NCBI RefSeq assembly: GCF_014203595.1
Contig: NZ_JACHJK010000003.1
Coordinates: 496,001-560,000, forward strand
Source: Streptomyces echinatus
GTDB lineage: Bacteria; Actinomycetota; Actinomycetes; Streptomycetales; Streptomycetaceae
Direction of reading: 5' to 3'
Length of the DNA stretch: 64,000 nucleotides
Every line of letters begins with the position of its first letter. Positions within the stretch are counted from its first letter, which is position 1. A program made the translations under genes and the position numbers. Positions 9,089 to 16,278 of this stretch are shown here, piece after piece. The notes below the pieces were generated by a model. It was not told the origin of the DNA. It was given only the letters and a program-made list of their open reading frames with translations, and did not search any database.

Positions 9089-9802
9089 CTACGGTGCGCA
9101 GTGACGGGACGAGTGCTCCACGCGCTCCGGCGACCCCAGATGCGAGGCGAGGACCGCCGCCTGGACCCTGCGCTGGACGCCCAGCTTCGCCAGCATCCGT
9201 GAGATGTGGTTCTTGACGGTTTTCTCCGACAGGTACAGCCTCCTGCCGATCTCGCGGTTGGTGAGACCGTCCCCGATCAGGGCCAGGATGTCCCGTTCAC
9301 GCGGTGACAGGCTCGCCAACTCGCTCGGCACGGAGGGGGTGTCCGCCGGATCGGTCCGCAGGGAACGCATGAGGCGGGCCGTGGTCGCGGGGTCGAGCAT
9401 CGACTGCCCCGACGCGACGGTGCGGACCGCGGAGACGAGGTCGGAACCCTTGATCTGCTTCAGCACGTATCCCGAGGCGCCGGCCATGATGGCGTCCAGG
9501 AGGGCGTCCTCGTCGTCGAACGAGGTCAGCATCAGGCACGCCAGGTCCGGCATCCGGCTGCGCAGTTCCCGGCAGACGGTGATGCCGTCCCCGTCCGGCA
9601 GCCGCACGTCGAGCACGGCTACGTGCGGGCGGAGGGCGGGGCCGCGGGCCAGTGCGTGCTCGGCGGTGTCGGCGTCGCCGACGACGCGGATGTCCGGTTC
9701 GGCGTCGAGCAGGTCGGCCAGGCCGCGTCGTACCACCTCGTGGTCGTCCAGCAGGAACACCCGGATGGGGTCCTGCTCCGTGAAGCTGCGCGTCTCGGTC
9801 AT
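9089..9802 (-). CDS. NarL/LuxR response regulator, DevR/OsdR-like
   Basis: This 237-residue protein has a receiver domain (about residues 13-130) with DD at 19-20, phosphoacceptor Asp65 in VLDVRLPD and Lys in YVLKQIKG. A carboxyl LuxR-type helix-turn-helix follows (about 165-230, LSPRERDILALIGDGLTNREIG). I chose the ATG at 9802 because GAGAGG lies at 9808-9813 on the coding strand; the in-frame start at 9865 would add 21 residues with no ribosome site. The position beside a Usp, a two-GAF kinase and repeated GGG-N8-CCC boxes matches mycobacterial DevR/DosR and S. coelicolor OsdR. One such box lies 84-99 bases upstream of its own ATG, suggesting autoregulation. The likely partner kinase is the one at 12982-14700. 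Confidence 0.9.
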   Translation of the reverse strand: MTETRSFTEQDPIRVFLLDDHEVVRRGLADLLDAEPDIRVVGDADTAEHALARGPALRPHVAVLDVRLPDGDGITVCRELRSRMPDLACLMLTSFDDEDALLDAIMAGASGYVLKQIKGSDLVSAVRTVASGQSMLDPATTARLMRSLRTDPADTPSVPSELASLSPRERDILALIGDGLTNREIGRRLYLSEKTVKNHISRMLAKLGVQRRVQAAVLASHLGSPERVEHSSRHCAP

Positions 9803-9885
9803 GACGGCCTCTCGTTCCCCGGGTACGGACAGACTGCGGCCTGCCCACGCCGGCTGATCATCCATCCACGGGCACCGGGTGCACT

Positions 9886-9901
9886 AGGGCCGACCGGCCC
9901 C
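9886..9901. promoter_or_regulatory. Dormancy-type box upstream of the response regulator
   Basis: AGGGCCGACCGGCCCC at 9886-9901 matches the box seen before usp, with arms GGGCCG and CGGCCC. No second copy was found at the 20-22 bp spacing here. Confidence 0.55.
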
Positions 9902-10026
9902 ACCGACTCCATGGTCGTCGGGTGCGAGACCGGACCGCACGTCGGCCGACCCGTGGCCGGACCGCCCGAGAGTCACGCCGCCGTCGGTCGCGGAACGGGG
10001 CCGGGGCGGAGGGCTGTCCGGGTCTC

Positions 10027-10431
10027 TCAGCGGGGCTGAGCGGAGCCGTGGGGACCGGGCGCGAGCCGCGGGAGTCGTTCGTGCACCTCGAAGACGTGGC
10101 CCAGTCCCGTGGCCCGCAGTACACGCCGGAAGCGCGCGCTCTGCGTGATCAGCCGCAGCCTGCCGCACCGGGCCAGTGCCCGGTTGCGAGCGCGGCACAG
10201 TACTCCGAGGCCGGCGCAGTCGATGAAGGTGACCGACCGCAGGTCCAGCACCAGGTCGGGATGCGGGTGCGCGGTGAGCGCGTCGAACCGTTCGATCAGC
10301 GTGGGCGCGGTCACCGCGTCCATCTCGCCGTGTACGGACACGATGATCGCCCCGCCGGTCGCGTGGTGGGGCAGGGCCGCTCCCTTCACGGTGCGGTGCT
10401 CCGCCACGCAGGCCGTGTCGTTCTCGGACAT
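10027..10431 (-). CDS. STAS-domain protein, anti-sigma-factor-antagonist type
   Basis: This 134-residue cytoplasmic protein is essentially one STAS domain (about residues 20-120). GGAIIVSVHGEMDAVTAP gives the first strand and helix. LVLDLRSVTFIDCAGLGVL carries the canonical phosphorylatable site as Asp-Cys-Ala-Gly, so Cys replaces the usual Ser. SpoIIAA-type antagonists are switched by phosphorylation of that Ser; a Cys there would block ordinary Ser phosphorylation or change the signal. The start is the ATG at 10431, the first of the conserved frame; its ribosome site is weak. A near-perfect dormancy-type box ends 50 bases upstream, so it probably belongs to the same regulon as its neighbours. 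No partner anti-sigma kinase is seen nearby. Confidence 0.85.
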   Translation of the reverse strand: MSENDTACVAEHRTVKGAALPHHATGGAIIVSVHGEMDAVTAPTLIERFDALTAHPHPDLVLDLRSVTFIDCAGLGVLCRARNRALARCGRLRLITQSARFRRVLRATGLGHVFEVHERLPRLAPGPHGSAQPR

Positions 10432-10465
10432 GGAACGAGCGAACCCGGGACGCGGACGAAGCGCA

Positions 10466-10481
10466 AGGGCCGTTCGGCCCT
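10466..10481. promoter_or_regulatory. Best-conserved dormancy-type box, between divergent STAS and ADH genes
   Basis: AGGGCCGTTCGGCCCT at 10466-10481 has perfect seven-base arms around TT. It lies 35-50 bases upstream of the STAS start and about 200 upstream of the alcohol dehydrogenase. Confidence 0.65.
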
Positions 10482-10538
10482 GGGCCGCCGATCCGTCCGG
10501 GCCACGACGCGGCTCATGGCAGGCGGCCGGCCTCGATG

Positions 10539-10576
10539 GGCACCGTCCGGCCGGGCCCGGGGGGCCGGACGGCCCA
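10539..10576. promoter_or_regulatory. Box pair upstream of the alcohol dehydrogenase
   Basis: GGGGCCGGACGGCCCA at 10561-10576 keeps both GGGCCG and CGGCCC arms and ends 105 bases before the dehydrogenase ATG. A weaker copy, GGCACCGTCCGGCCGG at 10539-10554, lies 22 bp upstream, recreating the tandem layout seen at usp. Confidence 0.5.
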
Positions 10577-10681
10577 AGCGGCACCGGTGGGCGACTGGGG
10601 AGGCTGAAGGTGCGGGCGGCTCCGGCACCGTGCCGGGACGACCGGTCCCACGGCGTGCGACCGAAGAGGGTGAGGAACCCG

Positions 10682-11767
10682 ATGAAAGGCTTCGTCTTCC
10701 ATGGTCCCGGTCAGGCGTCCTGGCAGGACGTCCCGGACCCCGCCGTCAAGGATCCCACCGACGCGGTCGTCAGGGTCGGCGCCGTGACCATCTGCGGGAC
10801 GGACCTGCACATCCTCAGGGGAGACGTGCCGGAGGTCCCTCTCGGCACGGTGCTCGGCCACGAGGCGGTCGGCGAGATCGTCGAGGTGGGCAGCGACGTG
10901 CTGACGGTACGCCCGGGAGACCGGGTGCTGATCTCCTGCATCACCTCCTGCGGACGGTGCCGGTTCTGCCGGGGCGGCTCCTACGGCCAGTGCCGGGGCG
11001 GCGGGGGGTGGATCCTCGGCCATCTGATCGACGGGACCCAGGCCGAGTACGTCCGCGTACCCCATGCCGATCTGTCCGTCCATCCGCTGCCCGCCGCCGT
11101 CCGCAGCGAGGACGCCGTGCTGCTGGCGGACATCTTCCCGACCGCCTACGAGGTGGGTGTCCTCAACGGGCACGTGCGGCCCGGCGACACCGTCGCCATC
11201 GTGGGTGCCGGACCCATCGGGCTCGCGGCCGTCGCCACGGCGCGGCTGTTCTCTCCGGAGCGGATCATCTCGATCGACCTGGTCGCGGCCCGGCTGGAGG
11301 CCGCCCGCCGGCTCGGCGCAGACGCCGTGGCCGACGTCCGCGAGGCACCCGGCCAACTGGTGGCCGATCTGACGGACGGGCTCGGCGCGGATGTGGTCAT
11401 GGAGGCGGTCGGCGTCCCCGACAGCTTCGAGCTGTGCACCCGCATGGTCCGCCCAGGCGGGCACGTGGCCAACATCGGCGTGCACGGCAAGCCCGTCACG
11501 CTGCACCTCGAAGACCTGTGGATCAGGAACGTCACCATCACCACCGGCCTGGTGGACACCCGCTCGACACCCACCTTGCTGCGGATGACGGCCGCCGGCC
11601 GGCTCCCGACCGGACAACTGGTCACCCACACCTTCCCGCTGAAACAGATGGAGGAGGCCTACGACGTCTTCTCCCAGGCCGCCGAGACCGGTGCGCTCAA
11701 GGTCGTGCTCGGCGGGGAGCGGCACGCGGAAGTAGCCGTACCGCGCACCGACCGGGAAGGAGGGTGA
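10682..11767 (+). CDS. Zinc-dependent alcohol dehydrogenase
   Basis: This 361-residue medium-chain dehydrogenase starts at the ATG after GAGG at 10672-10675. The catalytic-zinc region is ICGTDLHIL followed by GHEAVGEIVEVG. The structural-zinc loop is partly kept (SCITSCGRCRFCRGGSYGQC, four Cys). The nucleotide-binding motif is VAIVGAGPIGLAA. It probably interconverts an alcohol and an aldehyde or ketone with NAD(P)H, for example to re-oxidise NADH when oxygen is short. A dehydrogenase of this type sits in the equivalent island of S. coelicolor. The boxes upstream support co-regulation with usp. The exact substrate cannot be read from the sequence. Confidence 0.92.
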   Translation: MKGFVFHGPGQASWQDVPDPAVKDPTDAVVRVGAVTICGTDLHILRGDVPEVPLGTVLGHEAVGEIVEVGSDVLTVRPGDRVLISCITSCGRCRFCRGGSYGQCRGGGGWILGHLIDGTQAEYVRVPHADLSVHPLPAAVRSEDAVLLADIFPTAYEVGVLNGHVRPGDTVAIVGAGPIGLAAVATARLFSPERIISIDLVAARLEAARRLGADAVADVREAPGQLVADLTDGLGADVVMEAVGVPDSFELCTRMVRPGGHVANIGVHGKPVTLHLEDLWIRNVTITTGLVDTRSTPTLLRMTAAGRLPTGQLVTHTFPLKQMEEAYDVFSQAAETGALKVVLGGERHAEVAVPRTDREGG

Positions 11768-11772
11768 CGGCC

Positions 11773-12002
11773 ATGACCGGGCAGAGTGGCCTTCGAGGTG
11801 GATCGCATCGACGACGCCTTCAGCCAGGGCTGGAGCGTGCTGGTCCGGGGCCGGGCACGGACGGTGTCGGACCCTCAGGAACAGCGGCGCCTCACCGAGC
11901 GGGCGTACAGCCGGCCTTGGGCGGGCGGTGAACGGGACCTGTGGGTGCGCATCGAGCCCGACGCGGTGACCGGACGCCGTATCGCGGTCCGAACCGACAG
12001 CC
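11773..12002 (+). pseudogene. Truncated PNPOx-like (flavin/pyridoxamine oxidase family) remnant
   Basis: Six bases after the dehydrogenase stop, an ATG opens a frame that does not match anything. A shifted frame from 11786 reads AFEVDRIDDAFSQGWSVLV and continues through VRIEPDAVTGRRIAVR, which is the carboxyl half of the same family as the intact gene at 12129-12611. The flavin-pocket amino half is missing and replaced by a short out-of-frame leader. The tail runs into Gly-rich repeat sequence instead of a normal end. I read this as the remains of a second PNPOx gene that was once downstream of the dehydrogenase. Confidence 0.65.
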
Positions 12003-12010
12003 GGGGCGGC

Positions 12011-12052
12011 GGCGGTGGAGGGTCCTGGTGCGGCGGTAGAGGATTCTGGCGC
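12011..12052 (+). repeat. Two 21-bp imperfect tandem repeats
   Basis: GGCGGTGGAGGGTCCTGGTG (12011 on) and GGCGGTAGAGGATTCTGGCG (12032 on) are adjacent 21-bp units, with a partial third unit from 12053. They follow the PNPOx remnant directly and may mark the rearrangement that broke it. Confidence 0.5.
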
Positions 12053-12120
12053 GGCGGTGGCAAGTCGCGCCGCCGGGTCCGTCACGGCCGCGGGCCCCGC
12101 TCCGGCCGCGGGCCCGGCGG

Positions 12121-12155
12121 CCGCTCGGTCATGTGCCCGCCGCTCGGTCATGTGC
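12121..12155. repeat. 16-bp direct repeat at the end of the PNPOx gene
   Basis: CCGCTCGGTCATGTGC occurs at 12121-12136 and again at 12140-12155. The first copy contains the stop codon of the minus-strand PNPOx gene (TCA at 12129-12131), so the last residues of the protein come from a short local duplication. Confidence 0.6.
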
Positions 12156-12611
12156 ACGGGCTTCGCCCGCGGCCACCTCCGTCTCGGTGAGCAGCACACC
12201 CGTGACCAGTTCGGGGCGGATGCGGACCGCCTGGTCCATCTCGGGCTGGCGCATCCAGGGAACGAGCAGTCCGCGCAGGCGCGCCAGTTCCGCGGGGTCG
12301 GTGACGAGGCGGGCGTAGCCGGTGACCACCACGCTCCAGCCGAGGTGCGTCTCCGGGTCGATCGCGTCGGCCTCGTAGGCGACGACCACGCCGGCGCTCT
12401 GGGACTCCTTCGCCCGCGAGGTCAGGGCCGCGCCCTCGTGCATCCGGATCACGATGTCACCGCCGTCCAGGATGTGGTTGACCGGGCGGACGGTGGGCAG
12501 TGCCTGCCGGGTGAAGACGACCCTGCCCAAGGACACGCTGCCGAGCAGCCGCAGTGCCTCGGCCCGGTCGAGGTCGACACGGCGCTGCGCCGGATCGCGA
12601 TGAGGGATCAT
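12129..12611 (-). CDS. PNPOx-like flavin/F420-split-barrel protein
   Basis: This 160-residue protein belongs to the pyridoxamine-5'-phosphate-oxidase-like split-barrel family. Family landmarks are EALRLLGSVSLGRVVFT, TVRPVNHILDGGDIVIR, a central YEADAIDPETHLGWSVVV and the end VRIRPELVTG. Members bind FMN or F420 and reduce small molecules; several lie in the mycobacterial DosR regulon. I chose the ATG at 12611, although its ribosome site is weak and the frame stays open upstream. It is divergent from the sensor kinase and shares its box-containing intergenic region. Its end carries a small duplication, described separately. Confidence 0.85.
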   Translation of the reverse strand: MIPHRDPAQRRVDLDRAEALRLLGSVSLGRVVFTRQALPTVRPVNHILDGGDIVIRMHEGAALTSRAKESQSAGVVVAYEADAIDPETHLGWSVVVTGYARLVTDPAELARLRGLLVPWMRQPEMDQAVRIRPELVTGVLLTETEVAAGEARAHDRAAGT

Positions 12612-12753
12612 GACTGGCTTCTTCGCGTGTGCGTGGCTCTCTTCTGGTCGGACTCGGCGGCCGGTGCGCGCGTGGCGCCCGTGCGGCGGAGCGACACCGC
12701 GGGGGTCGGTGCCGCTCCTGATGCCACTGTCGCCCGTGGCCCCGTGTGTCTCC

Positions 12754-12791
12754 AGTGCCGACCGGTCCCCGGGCAGGGGCCGATCGGCCCG
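12754..12791. promoter_or_regulatory. Tandem dormancy-type boxes between PNPOx and the sensor kinase
   Basis: AGTGCCGACCGGTCCC at 12754-12769 and GGGGCCGATCGGCCCG at 12776-12791 are 22 bp apart. The second contains a perfect 14-bp palindrome GGGCCGATCGGCCC. The pair sits between divergent genes, 143 bases from the PNPOx start and about 190 from the kinase start, so it could serve both. Confidence 0.65.
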
Positions 12792-12981
12792 GCTTCGCCC
12801 GCTGCGCAACTGCGCGTCGGAAGCCCCTGGTTGTCCGCCCGCGGATTCCGCGGCGGCGCCCCCGGGAGGGCGTCCGGGAGCCGGGTGGCGCCGACCCGGC
12901 GTACCGCCCCGGGGCGGAGCCGATACCGTGGAAGTGACCCACCGGTGCGGGGTCCGCGCGCCGAGGATCTGGAGGAACGTG

Positions 12982-14700
12982 GTGGCAGTCCCGGAGGAGC
13001 CCCGCGTACGGCTGCCGCAGCTGAAGCTCGACGAGCTGCTGGAGGAGCTGCAGGCCCGGATCAACGCGGCCCGGGGCACGCAGGACCGGGTGCGCAGTCT
13101 GCTGGAGGCGGTCCTCTCCGTCGGCCGGGAGCTGGACCTGGAGCAGGTCCTGCGCTCCATCGTCGAGGCCGCCGTGGTGCTCGTGGACGCCGAGTACGCC
13201 GCACTGGGCGTGATCGGACCCGACGGCACCCGGCTGTCCGCGTTCCACACGGTGGGTGTCACCGAGGCGCAGATCTCCGCGATCGGCCCCTATCCGGAGG
13301 GCCATGGCATTCTCGGCGAGCTGATCCGGCACCCGCATCCGCTCCGGCTCGCGAAGATCTCCGAGCATCCGGCGTCATACGGTCTGCCGCCGGGCCACCC
13401 TCCGATGAACAGCTTCCTCGGCGTCCCGATCCGGGTCCGCGACGAGGTCTTCGGCAATCTGTACCTGACCGAGAAGCGTGGTGGCGCGGAATTCGACGAG
13501 GAGGACGAGTCGGTCCTGTCCACCCTGGCCGTGGCCGCGGGCGTGGCCATCGACAACGCGCGCCTGTACGAGAACTCCCGGCTGCGGGAGCGCTGGCTGC
13601 GCGCCAACGCGGAGATCAGCCACAGCCTGATGTCCGGCACCGATCGCGCCGACTCCCTGGGGCTGATCGCCGAGCGTGCCCGGGAGATCTCGGACTCGGC
13701 TCTGGCGGCGGTCGCCATGCCCATGGAAGGCACGAAGTCGCTCGCCGTGGAGATCGCCGTCGGAGTGGACGCGGAGGCCCACCGCGGCCTGGTGCTGCCC
13801 ATGCACGACAGCCTGATGGGACTGGCGTACACCGCGAGCGCCCCAGTGACCAGCGACGACGTCATCCACGACCCGCGGATCTCCCCCGAGCCGCCGCGCT
13901 TCGAGGGGCTCGGCCCCGCCGTGGCCGTCCCGATCGGCACCGGCGCCGGCGGCGTACGGGGTGTGGTCCTGGTGGCGCGGGAATCCGGCCGGCCGGTCTT
14001 CTTCCAGAAGGAGACCGAGATGCTGCAGGGTTTCGCCGCCCAGGCGTCGATCGCGATGGAGCTGGCCGAGCGCAGGCAGGACGCCCAGCAGATCGCGCTG
14101 CTGGAGGACCGCGACCGCATCGCCCGGGACCTGCACGACCTCGCCATCCAGCGGCTGTTCGCCACGGGGATGACCCTGCAGAGCGCGGGCCGCTTCATCG
14201 AGCATCCCGAGGCCGCCGAGCGGGTGCTGCGGGCCGTGGACGACCTCGACGAGACCATCAAGATCATCAGGTCGACGATCTTCGGGCTGCGGGCACACTC
14301 GGGCACCGCCGGAACCGGACTGCGGGCGAGGGTCGTCAGCGCGGTGGGCGAGGCCACGCCCCTGCTGGGCTTCGCCGCCGGCGTGCGGATGGAAGGCCTG
14401 GTCGACACCGATGTGCCGCCCGAGATCGCCGACGACGTCATGGCCGTACTGTCCGAGGCCCTCGCCAACATCGCCCGGCACGCCCACGCCGACCGGGCTC
14501 AGGTCGTGCTGACGACCGACGGCCGCGAGGTGTGCCTGAAGGTCTCCGACAGCGGTGTGGGCATCCCGCCCGACGGCCGGCGCAGCGGGCTGGCCAACAT
14601 GGCCGAGCGGGCGGAGAAGCTCGGCGGGCGGTTCGAGGTGACGAGTCCCGAGGGGGGCGGCGCCGTGCTGGACTGGAGCGTCCCGCTGCCCACCCGGTAG
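12982..14700 (+). CDS. DevS/DosT/OsdK-like two-GAF sensor histidine kinase
   Basis: This 572-residue protein aligns end to end by eye with mycobacterial DevS (LPQLKLDELLEELQ at the start). It has two GAF domains (about 60-190 and 225-370), a HisKA_3 dimerisation helix with phosphoacceptor His385 in RDLHDLAIQR, and a HATPase domain (about 475-570, EALANIARHA, GVGI, GLANMAERAEKLGG). His139 in PPGHPPMNSFLG sits where DevS has its heme ligand His149; both histidines are offset by ten residues from DevS, so the match is consistent. The protein has no membrane helix and should sense oxygen, NO or CO in the cytoplasm. GTG codons occur at 12979 and 12982; 12982 is best spaced from GGAGG at 12971. Its partner is probably the regulator at 9089-9802. 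Confidence 0.93.
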   Translation: MAVPEEPRVRLPQLKLDELLEELQARINAARGTQDRVRSLLEAVLSVGRELDLEQVLRSIVEAAVVLVDAEYAALGVIGPDGTRLSAFHTVGVTEAQISAIGPYPEGHGILGELIRHPHPLRLAKISEHPASYGLPPGHPPMNSFLGVPIRVRDEVFGNLYLTEKRGGAEFDEEDESVLSTLAVAAGVAIDNARLYENSRLRERWLRANAEISHSLMSGTDRADSLGLIAERAREISDSALAAVAMPMEGTKSLAVEIAVGVDAEAHRGLVLPMHDSLMGLAYTASAPVTSDDVIHDPRISPEPPRFEGLGPAVAVPIGTGAGGVRGVVLVARESGRPVFFQKETEMLQGFAAQASIAMELAERRQDAQQIALLEDRDRIARDLHDLAIQRLFATGMTLQSAGRFIEHPEAAERVLRAVDDLDETIKIIRSTIFGLRAHSGTAGTGLRARVVSAVGEATPLLGFAAGVRMEGLVDTDVPPEIADDVMAVLSEALANIARHAHADRAQVVLTTDGREVCLKVSDSGVGIPPDGRRSGLANMAERAEKLGGRFEVTSPEGGGAVLDWSVPLPTR

Positions 14701-14880
14701 GCCTTGCTCTCCTTCACTCCCTTCCGGCAGCGGTGAGCCTGCGGTCCACGCCGGCGACACCCGCCACGCCGCGTACCGGGAACAGGGCCACGCGGCCGCC
14801 GGGGCCGACGGCGCGCGTCATGACGTCACCCGCTCGGTGCGGACCGCCGTCCGTGCCGGCCCGCTCCCGGTACCAGGCGA

Positions 14881-15339
14881 TCACAGCAGGTCTCCGGCGC
14901 CGTACGGGGCGTAGAGGTCGAGCAGCCGCACCCGGGAGGCGTGCAGGCGTTGAGCGACGACGCGTCCGACCCATACGGCGACCGCCCGGCCGATCTCAGG
15001 GTCCGCGACGCACATCGCCCGTACGGCCTCGGCGTCGAACTCCCAGGCCCGCACCGGGCTCGTCGCTTCGGCGCCCAGGTGCCAGAGATACGGGGGGTAG
15101 TGCCACGACCAGCCGATCAGTTCGCCGTGACCGAGGGTCTCGATGACGGCGGGCCGGCGGCCGGGCACGTGCAGGTCGAGCGCGACGGTGCCGGTGCGCA
15201 CGATCCAGAAGCGGTCGGCGCGCCGGCCCTCCTCGAACATCCGGCTGCCCGCCGCGTAGGACACCTCGCGGGCGAGGGTCATCAGCTGTTCGCGGTGCAC
15301 GGGTGCAAGGGCCGCGGTCATGGTGGTGGCGGAGGTCAT
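14881..15339 (-). CDS. Stand-alone cyclic-nucleotide-binding domain protein
   Basis: This 152-residue protein is a single Crp-type cyclic-nucleotide-binding domain. MFEEGRRADRFWIVRTGTVAL and VIETLGHGELIGWSW are typical of the beta barrel and phosphate-binding cassette. There is no carboxyl helix-turn-helix, so it is not itself a transcription factor; it may bind a nucleotide and act on a partner protein. I chose the ATG at 15339 because AGGGAG lies 8 bases upstream. Single-domain proteins of this kind are found in dormancy islands of actinobacteria. GGG-N8-CCC boxes 61-97 bases upstream support membership in the regulon of the adjacent genes. The ligand is unknown. Confidence 0.8.
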   Translation of the reverse strand: MTSATTMTAALAPVHREQLMTLAREVSYAAGSRMFEEGRRADRFWIVRTGTVALDLHVPGRRPAVIETLGHGELIGWSWHYPPYLWHLGAEATSPVRAWEFDAEAVRAMCVADPEIGRAVAVWVGRVVAQRLHASRVRLLDLYAPYGAGDLL

Positions 15340-15399
15340 CGCACCGACTCCCTTCGTGGCTGCTGCCCTCAGCGTGGGCGCGTCCGCCCGGGCGCACCA

Positions 15400-15436
15400 C
15401 GGGCCGGCCGGGCCCGGCCGGGGGCCCTTCGGCCCC
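15400..15436. promoter_or_regulatory. Dormancy-type boxes upstream of the cNMP-domain gene
   Basis: GGGGCCCTTCGGCCCC at 15421-15436 fits GGG-N8-CCC. CGGGCCGGCCGGGCCC at 15400-15415, 21 bp away, is a weaker copy with one extra base between arms. The rest of the 306-bp gap from 15340 to 15645 shows no gene. Confidence 0.45.
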
Positions 15437-15645
15437 GAGCCGGCCGGCGGTGGCCACTGCCCCTGCCACGACATGACGGACGGGAAGGGCGCCATCCACT
15501 TCTCGCGGATCCAGATTGCGCGGTGCACGGCCGCCGGCCGCTTCCCCGCGTCTCCTACGGGTCCTTCCCGCCAGTACCAGCACACCACGTGCGTCGCCTT
15601 TCCACCAGGGCCGACGTGGCTGTGGCGGGGGGTGCCACAGAGCCG

Positions 15646-16278
15646 TCAGGGCACCTCCGGGCCCCGGTACTCGGCCATCGCGTCGATGAGCCAGCGCGCC
15701 AGGTAGTCGGCGAACGAGGACCGCGGGAACAACCGGTACGTCGGTGCGTCGTCGACCTGCCAGAGCAGCACCGCCACGGGGCCCACCGTGGTCGACACCG
15801 CCCGGCCGGGTCCGTGGGCCCGGGGGTGCAGGTCGAGTGGGCAGCCCTTCTCCAGCACCTGCCGGGCGGCCGGACCGCTCAGCTCCAGCGTGGTGCGGTT
15901 GGCCGAGACGTCCACCACCGAGCCGGGATCGCCCGCGAGCGCCTCCCCCAACTCGCCGGCCACGGCGGTGCCGTCGGCGTGGGACAGCACGAGCCACTCG
16001 TCGGGGCCGAGCCAGACGAGCGTGTGCGGGCCGGACGCGGTGGTGTGGCCGCACTGTCGCGGCAGCGGCGCGCCCAGAGTCTTCTCGATGCGGACGGCCG
16101 CCTCGGACGCGGGATCGACGCGCAGGTTCACCATGGTGACGAACGGCCACTCGGCCAGCGTCACACCGCGGGCGCCGGTGACGGCGGCGGCACGCATCCG
16201 GTCCGCCAGATGGGCCAGGGGGCTGGTGCGCGGGGCCGGTGGGCCCGCCCCCGCGTCGCTCGTCGTGGGCTCAGCCAT
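15646..16278 (-). CDS. soxG: Sarcosine oxidase gamma subunit
   Basis: This 210-residue protein has the SoxG pattern: [10 protein letters not shown] at the start, then [48 protein letters not shown] and ending near [16 protein letters not shown]. It is the smallest-function subunit of heterotetrameric sarcosine oxidase, which oxidises sarcosine to glycine and passes the one-carbon unit to tetrahydrofolate. It is the last gene of a five-gene minus-strand operon, and its start overlaps the soxA end by 8 bases, indicating translational coupling. Confidence 0.93.
   Translation of the reverse strand: MAEPTTSDAGAGPPAPRTSPLAHLADRMRAAAVTGARGVTLAEWPFVTMVNLRVDPASEAAVRIEKTLGAPLPRQCGHTTASGPHTLVWLGPDEWLVLSHADGTAVAGELGEALAGDPGSVVDVSANRTTLELSGPAARQVLEKGCPLDLHPRAHGPGRAVSTTVGPVAVLLWQVDDAPTYRLFPRSSFADYLARWLIDAMAEYRGPEVP

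Noticed and set aside
9862..9885. A possible second dormancy box at the usual spacing from 9886
   Set aside because: The sequence shares only a few positions with the motif, no more than expected by chance.
14714..14880. Short coding-like frame on the minus strand between the kinase and the cNMP gene (VIAWYRERAGTDGG, GDVMTRAV)
   Set aside because: It is too short, lacks a ribosome site, and no family could be recognised with confidence; perhaps a remnant.
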